Of a DNA stretch of 64,000 nucleotides, positions 59,447 to 64,000 are shown one piece after another (position 1 is the stretch's first letter; each line of letters starts with the position of its first letter). The position numbers were made by a program, and so were the translations under genes. Where the stretch lies: the NCBI GenBank assembly GCA_964596345.1, contig CAZQSZ010000005.1, forward strand, positions 186,001 through 250,000, in the 5' to 3' direction. The notes under the pieces are model-generated. The model did not search any database, was not told the DNA's origin, and saw only the letters and a list, made by a program, of their open reading frames with translations. The DNA is from CADEDV01 sp964596345 (GTDB lineage Bacteria > Bacteroidota > Bacteroidia > Chitinophagales > Chitinophagaceae).

Positions 59447-60685
59447 ATGAAAATGAAATTTATTCTTTTGCTTGCGTTGCTTTGTACGCATTGCTTTGGC
59501 TTTTCACAGTATATCGGTGTAAGAGCAAGATATACTGAAACCAGACTGGTGGACGATTCGCCCAACCCCCCGAAAAGAGAAAACCGGCTGATACTTTCTT
59601 TCTTCACCGTCAGTTTTAACGGTACAGAAAATGTATTTACGCCTGTTGTATTATCCAATTATGATATATGGGTGTATAAACAAGGATTGCAATATGGTAA
59701 TGTGATGGGCGGGGTGCTCGATTCAACCGGCAATAATTATCCGGGCTATGCATGGCCTGCCCCCAAGGCTGTTTCCTATTATAATACGCTTGGACTGAAC
59801 TATATTGATTGCGATCCCAATGCTGCGACACATTATGTGGTGAATGGTCAGGAACTGGATTGCGGTTTCATTACGGTTTCTTATTGGGATGTGGATGGTG
59901 GCACGGGTCAGCCTATTGAATGTTTCCCGGCTCCGAATATCTGTTTGCCCTGGTATGATTTTATACATCCCTATTATTTTAATCCGGGCAATGTCAATTT
60001 CAGTCCTGAGTCCGTATTCCCCGGGCCTCCCTATAACCTGTATAATTTTTATTGTGGGGGACCGCTCCAATTAGTGCGGAGGGGATTGCTTTCTTATGAT
60101 ACAAGCGGAACTGTCGTATTGCCAGTTCGTTTTGCCAATGTCAGGGCTGAGATTGATGCGGCTGACAGAGTATCCATCTCCTGGTCCAATATGACTGAAA
60201 CTGATATTCAAAACTACACTATCGAAAGTTCTGTTGACGGCATTGTTTTTGAGCCAGCAGGAACTATACTCCCCACTAGCAATAATGGAGAAAGAATTGA
60301 TTATACCTATTCCACCAGCCAAACAGCAGCACTTTCGTATTACCGGATAAAAGCTACTGAAATTTCAGGTACTGTTTTATACAGTAGTGTGGTTCTCGTA
60401 AGAAGATCGATTCCAGTCACTTCGACAGATCAGTCTTTCAGCATTTATCCCAACCCGGTTAGCGGAGTTGAATTGTCCATCCGCTTAAAGAATGCTGAAC
60501 CCGGAAGGTATATATGGACAGTTGTCACATCAGATGGTCAGCCTGTCCGCAATAAGTTAATTGATCATATCAATGGAGACCTGATCCGGCAAATTGATAT
60601 GACCGGATTGGCGCCGGGTATATACCAAGTTGTACTCCGGAACTCCAACAAAAAATTCACTCAACAATTCCTGTATGTCAACTAG
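59447..60685 (+). CDS. T9SS-sorted secreted protein between traE and traF
   Basis: A 412-residue secreted protein. Signal peptide (MKMKFILLLALLCTHCFGFS), an unknown N-terminal body with a YNTLGLNYIDCDPNAATHYV region, an FN3-like part (RVSISWSNMTETDIQNYTIE) and a type A C-terminal sorting domain (FSIYPNPVSGVELSIRLKNA ... MTGLAPGIYQVVLRNSNKKF). It should be exported by the type IX system and retained at the cell surface. ATG 59447 is the signal peptide start; the earlier open frame is not signal-like. It overlaps traF by 11 bp. Confidence 0.75.
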   Translation: MKMKFILLLALLCTHCFGFSQYIGVRARYTETRLVDDSPNPPKRENRLILSFFTVSFNGTENVFTPVVLSNYDIWVYKQGLQYGNVMGGVLDSTGNNYPGYAWPAPKAVSYYNTLGLNYIDCDPNAATHYVVNGQELDCGFITVSYWDVDGGTGQPIECFPAPNICLPWYDFIHPYYFNPGNVNFSPESVFPGPPYNLYNFYCGGPLQLVRRGLLSYDTSGTVVLPVRFANVRAEIDAADRVSISWSNMTETDIQNYTIESSVDGIVFEPAGTILPTSNNGERIDYTYSTSQTAALSYYRIKATEISGTVLYSSVVLVRRSIPVTSTDQSFSIYPNPVSGVELSIRLKNAEPGRYIWTVVTSDGQPVRNKLIDHINGDLIRQIDMTGLAPGIYQVVLRNSNKKFTQQFLYVN

Positions 60686-61001
60686 TGTATATACTGTAAA
60701 TAAGGGCATTAACCGCCCGATAGAGTTCAAGGGACTAAAGGCACAATATATCTGGTACCTGGGTGGCGGTTTACTGGCACTATTGATCCTGTTTGCCATC
60801 CTGTATATATGCGGGGTTAACACATTTGTATGCCTGTTAATCATTGTCGTCGCAGGAACAGGTTTATTCATGCATGTGTATAAACTGAGCCGTCAATACG
60901 GAGAACATGGAATGATGAAAACACTGGCCAAAAGATCCGTCCCATCGGTGGTAAAAATTTATTCAAGAAAAACCTTCACCGGACTGTGGAAAAACAAATA
61001 A
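60675..61001 (+). CDS. traF: TraF (DUF4133) conjugation protein
   Basis: A 108-residue protein from ATG 60675 (MSTSVYTVNKGINRPIEFKG). It has two adjacent spans (YLGGGLLALLILFAILYICG; FVCLLIIVVAGTGLFMHVYK) and a basic tail, like VirB3-type DUF4133 proteins. It overlaps the T9SS gene at its start and traG at its end by 16 bp, so it is in one operon with them. Confidence 0.85.
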   Translation: MSTSVYTVNKGINRPIEFKGLKAQYIWYLGGGLLALLILFAILYICGVNTFVCLLIIVVAGTGLFMHVYKLSRQYGEHGMMKTLAKRSVPSVVKIYSRKTFTGLWKNK

Positions 61002-63463
61002 AGGACATATTACCCATTTTTGGTGTGGAGCATGACTGCATCTTATCCAAACAAGGGGATGTTACCATCGCCTATGAAGTGGAATTGCCCGAGCTTTTTA
61101 CCTTGTCAGACCAGGAGTACGAAGCATTGCACCAGTCCCTGATCCGTGCCATAAAGATACTTCCTTCAGGAACCGTCTTTCATAAGCAGGACTGGTTCAC
61201 CGAATCCAAACATGCTGCAGATTTCAGCGCCATTGGCGTTAGTTTTTTATCCCGTGCAAGTGAACGATTTTTTAATGAACGACCTTACCTGGATCACCAG
61301 TGCTATATCATGCTGACCAAAAAGCCAGCCGGGAGAAAACCCGGTTCCTCTCTATTTTCCAATTTACTGCGGCGATCCATTGTTCCGGAGCAAACATTGA
61401 AGCCTCAGCTTTTACAGGATTTCCTGGATAATGCGGGACAGTTTGAACGTATTCTCAATGACAGCGGGTTAGTACAACTGAAAAGACTTACCAACGAAGA
61501 ACTGAGCGGTGAACAAAAGTACTGTGGACTGGTAGAACGATACCTGAACCTGCAACCCAATGAAAACTCCTTTATTCTCCATGATATCAGCTTTGAAGAT
61601 GGTCTGAAGGTTGGGCCGAATCATTGCCAGTTATTTACACTGGCGGATGCGGCTGACTTACCCTCTTATTGCGGTTCCCGGATCAACTATGATAAATACT
61701 CGACGGACAAAACGAAATTCAGTATTGGCTTTGCCTCCCCCTTAGGGCAATTACTGTCCTGCAATCATATTTATAACCAGTACATCTTTATTGAGGACTC
61801 GCAGAAAACGATTCAGAAACTGGAAAGCAAAAGACTCCGGCTGCATTCTCTGAGTGCCTATTCAAGAGAAAACGCCATCAGCCGGGATGCCACCAATGAG
61901 TTTTTGAATGAAGCCATCAGCCAGCAGAGACTACCTGTGAAATCCCATTTCAATGTGTTAGTGTGGACGGATAGTAAAGACGGGTTGAAGGACACACGAA
62001 ACCTGGTATCATCAGCCCTGTCCCAGATGGATGCGGTACCGAAGCAGGAGCTGTCGGGAGCGCCGCAGATATTCTGGGCGGGCATACCGGGTAATGAAGC
62101 CGACTTTCCCATGAATGATTCATTTGACACATTTGCAGAACAGGCCTGTTGTTTTCTGAACCTGGAGACCAATTACCGGTCATCTGTTTCTACATGCGGG
62201 ATCAGGTTAGGCGACCGGCAGTACGGTAAGCCAGTGCATGTGGACATCAGTGATGAGCCGATGAAAAAAGGCTTAATCACCAACCGGAATAAATTTATCC
62301 TGGGGCCATCGGGAAGCGGAAAGAGTTTTTTTACCAATCATATGGTGCGTTCCTACTATGAACAGGGAACACATATTGTATTGGTCGATGTGGGGCATAG
62401 TTATAAAGGGCTTTGCCAAATGGTGAAAGGATATTATTTCACTTATGAGGAAAAGAATCCCATTCGTTTCAATCCCTTTCATATCGGGGAAGGTGATGTG
62501 CTGGATACCGAGAAAAAGGAAAGCATAAAGACTTTATTACTGGCTCTTTGGAAAAAAGATAATGAAACGTTCAATCGAAGCGAGTATGTTGCACTTTCCA
62601 ATGCTTTGCAGCTTTACTATGAGAAGGAATTTAGCTTTCGTTGTTTTGACTCTTTTTACGAGTTCCTGCAAAATGATTTTGTTGGCGTATTAAAGGCTGA
62701 TCAGGTAAAGGAAAAGGATTTTGATGTTTCCAATTTTTTATATGTGCTCCGGCCATACTATAAAGGTGGTGAATTCGATTATTTGCTGAATGCCACAGAG
62801 AACCTGGAACTATTGAAGGAACGGTTCATTGTATTTGAACTGGATAATATCAAAGATCACCCGATCCTGTTCCCCGTTGTTACGATCATCATCATGGAAG
62901 TGTTTATTTCCAAGATGCGGAAACTGAAAGGTATCCGCAAGATGATCCTGATTGAGGAAGCGTGGAAAGCGATTGCCCGGGAAGGTATGGCAGAATATAT
63001 CAAGTACCTTTTTAAAACGGTCCGTAAGTTTTTTGGTGAGGCTATCGTCGTGACCCAGGAGGTGGAAGATATTATTTCCTCCCCGGTGGTGAAACAGGCC
63101 ATCATTAATAACTCTGATTGCAAGATATTACTTGATCAATCCAAGTACCAGAACAAGTTTGACCAGATCCAGGAATTACTCGGACTGACTGAAAAAGAAA
63201 AAGCCCAGGTGCTTTCCATCAATAAGGCCAACGATCCTGCTAAGAAATATAAAGAGGTTTTTATATCCCTTGGAGGTATGCTTTCCAAAGTGTACCGGGT
63301 GGAAGTTTCTGCGGAGGAATACCTGGCCTACACAACAGAAGAAACTGAAAAATTCAGGGTAATGCAACTGGCCGAACAATTTGACGGGAATATAAAAAAA
63401 GCAATTACTCATTATTTAAACCTGTCTGCCGACAAGGCAGGCAATAAAAACCAAGTATTATGA
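60986..63463 (+). CDS. traG: TraG/VirB4-type conjugation ATPase
   Basis: An 825-residue conjugation ATPase starting at GTG 60986. The first 440 residues are the N-terminal TraG/VirB4 domain. Walker A is GPSGSGKS (residues 440-447, K446). Walker B is MILIEEAWKAI near 651, with KTVRKFFGEAIVVTQEVEDI after it and a C-terminal NNSDCKILLDQSKYQNKF. It powers the type IV secretion channel. It overlaps the next gene by 4 bp. Confidence 0.92.
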   Translation: MEKQIKDILPIFGVEHDCILSKQGDVTIAYEVELPELFTLSDQEYEALHQSLIRAIKILPSGTVFHKQDWFTESKHAADFSAIGVSFLSRASERFFNERPYLDHQCYIMLTKKPAGRKPGSSLFSNLLRRSIVPEQTLKPQLLQDFLDNAGQFERILNDSGLVQLKRLTNEELSGEQKYCGLVERYLNLQPNENSFILHDISFEDGLKVGPNHCQLFTLADAADLPSYCGSRINYDKYSTDKTKFSIGFASPLGQLLSCNHIYNQYIFIEDSQKTIQKLESKRLRLHSLSAYSRENAISRDATNEFLNEAISQQRLPVKSHFNVLVWTDSKDGLKDTRNLVSSALSQMDAVPKQELSGAPQIFWAGIPGNEADFPMNDSFDTFAEQACCFLNLETNYRSSVSTCGIRLGDRQYGKPVHVDISDEPMKKGLITNRNKFILGPSGSGKSFFTNHMVRSYYEQGTHIVLVDVGHSYKGLCQMVKGYYFTYEEKNPIRFNPFHIGEGDVLDTEKKESIKTLLLALWKKDNETFNRSEYVALSNALQLYYEKEFSFRCFDSFYEFLQNDFVGVLKADQVKEKDFDVSNFLYVLRPYYKGGEFDYLLNATENLELLKERFIVFELDNIKDHPILFPVVTIIIMEVFISKMRKLKGIRKMILIEEAWKAIAREGMAEYIKYLFKTVRKFFGEAIVVTQEVEDIISSPVVKQAIINNSDCKILLDQSKYQNKFDQIQELLGLTEKEKAQVLSINKANDPAKKYKEVFISLGGMLSKVYRVEVSAEEYLAYTTEETEKFRVMQLAEQFDGNIKKAITHYLNLSADKAGNKNQVL

Positions 63464-64000
63464 AGCGAATGATTTGTGTGTGTTTGTTAAGTACCCTGCT
63501 TTTCGTTGCCTGCAAAAAGAAAGAGCAATCCGAAGCTGAAGTTGGTAAAGCTGCTGTTGCCGCTGCAAAGATGGCTGTCTGTGGAAAGGAAATCATTACC
63601 GATAAGCCGGTAAAAGCCGGGGAAACCGGTATCATCTTGCCGGCCGGAACAAAACTGTGTATCAGTCCGGATAACCTGGAAGTTCGCATTGAATTACCAG
63701 CAGGATATGCATTTCTTTCTAAGGAAATATCTTTTACTGAGAAGGCGCTGCCGGTATTTGCCACTTATGCCTGCTATTGCAGCGTGGTGAACAATGCCTG
63801 CCAGGTATTTTATGCGGAGGGTCTTGGCTTTGGATGTCTTCAGTCATCCTGCACAGGGTCCTGCACCGGTAAGTTTACCTACAGGGGCTATAGTGTTGAC
63901 CGGGTGATACAGCTTGCTGACAAAGAATCTTTTTTCAGATTATCAGAGGTACAGGAATTGATCCAGGTGATCACAAAAGATGTTTCTCCCCTGGAGGCCT
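63460..64000 (+). CDS. cysteine-rich lipoprotein, 3' part outside window
   Basis: A frame starting at ATG 63460, overlapping the traG stop (ATGA), and still open at the right edge after 180 residues. The N-terminus is a lipoprotein signal (MKRMICVCLLSTLLFVACKK). Later there is a cysteine-rich patch (YACYCSVVNNACQVFYAEGL; SSCTGSCTGKFTYRG). I do not recognise it. Its position suggests a transfer-operon envelope protein. Confidence 0.65.
   Translation, partial: MKRMICVCLLSTLLFVACKKKEQSEAEVGKAAVAAAKMAVCGKEIITDKPVKAGETGIILPAGTKLCISPDNLEVRIELPAGYAFLSKEISFTEKALPVFATYACYCSVVNNACQVFYAEGLGFGCLQSSCTGSCTGKFTYRGYSVDRVIQLADKESFFRLSEVQELIQVITKDVSPLEA

Noticed and set aside
1..64000. tRNA or rRNA genes, or an att site in a tRNA end
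   Set aside because: No cloverleaf-like sequence or rRNA segment was recognised; element boundaries are probably outside the window.

Overview
The window comes from a member of the Bacteroidota, most likely in or near the Chitinophagaceae. The evidence is a SusC/SusD pair with an ECF sigma/FecR switch, a type IX secretion sorting domain, RteC and Bacteroidetes-type TraE/TraF/TraG conjugation proteins, and several promoters with the TAnnTTTG -7 box typical of this phylum. Both ends look like parts of an integrative conjugative element. The left end has RadC/JAB, an orphan MutS domain I, DUF932 and SSB on the minus strand. The right end has RteC, TraE, TraF and TraG on the plus strand. Everything between could be cargo, but no element ends or att sites were identified, so this is inference.

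Region 1 (about 2.6-12 kb) is a defence-like island. A PIF1-family helicase is followed by a tight eight-gene operon. In order it encodes an XRE repressor, a Cas4/RecB-like nuclease with a probable Fe-S cluster, a long Argonaute with an apparently complete catalytic tetrad, a small unknown protein, an HELGH zinc metallopeptidase, a winged-helix protein, a three-helix membrane protein and a PIN-domain nuclease. The operon starts at a promoter bracketed by two identical palindromes that look like XRE operators. I consider this the best candidate in the window for an undescribed system.

Region 2 (12-16.4 kb) holds an unknown gene, an ECF sigma gene cut off after region 2, and an AbiEi/AbiEii type IV toxin-antitoxin pair with two palindromic operators at its promoter.

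Region 3 (16.4-41.4 kb) is a metal-resistance island in three runs of genes. The first (16.4-30.7 kb) is copper/silver: HYC_CC_PP-like protein, heavy-metal-binding-domain protein, DUF3347, a CusA split into two ORFs, a TolC-like protein, multicopper oxidase, two CusB-like adaptors, a methyltransferase, two small exported proteins and a CopB-type ATPase. The second (30.8-40.1 kb) is Zn/Co/Cd: a CzcA-TolC fusion, its adaptor, a NicO-like permease and a ZntA/CadA-type ATPase. The third (40.1-41.4 kb) is a CadC-like repressor, a MerTP fusion and a GDCC protein, behind a perfect palindromic operator.

Region 4 (41.4-48.6 kb) has a DtxR/MntR-family regulator divergent from a di-haem cytochrome/Rieske/porin operon, with a DtxR-like box between them. 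It also has an AraC regulator, a HipBA toxin-antitoxin pair with a 12-bp-arm palindrome at its promoter, and a small HTH-like gene.

Region 5 (48.8-57.4 kb) is an ECF sigma/FecR/SusC/SusD module with a thioredoxin-fold lipid or envelope protein, a DUF6520 peptide and a MauE-like membrane protein. Region 6 (57.5-64 kb) is RteC and the start of the transfer operon, with a T9SS-sorted protein gene lying between traE and traF. All calls were made by eye; no database search was run.
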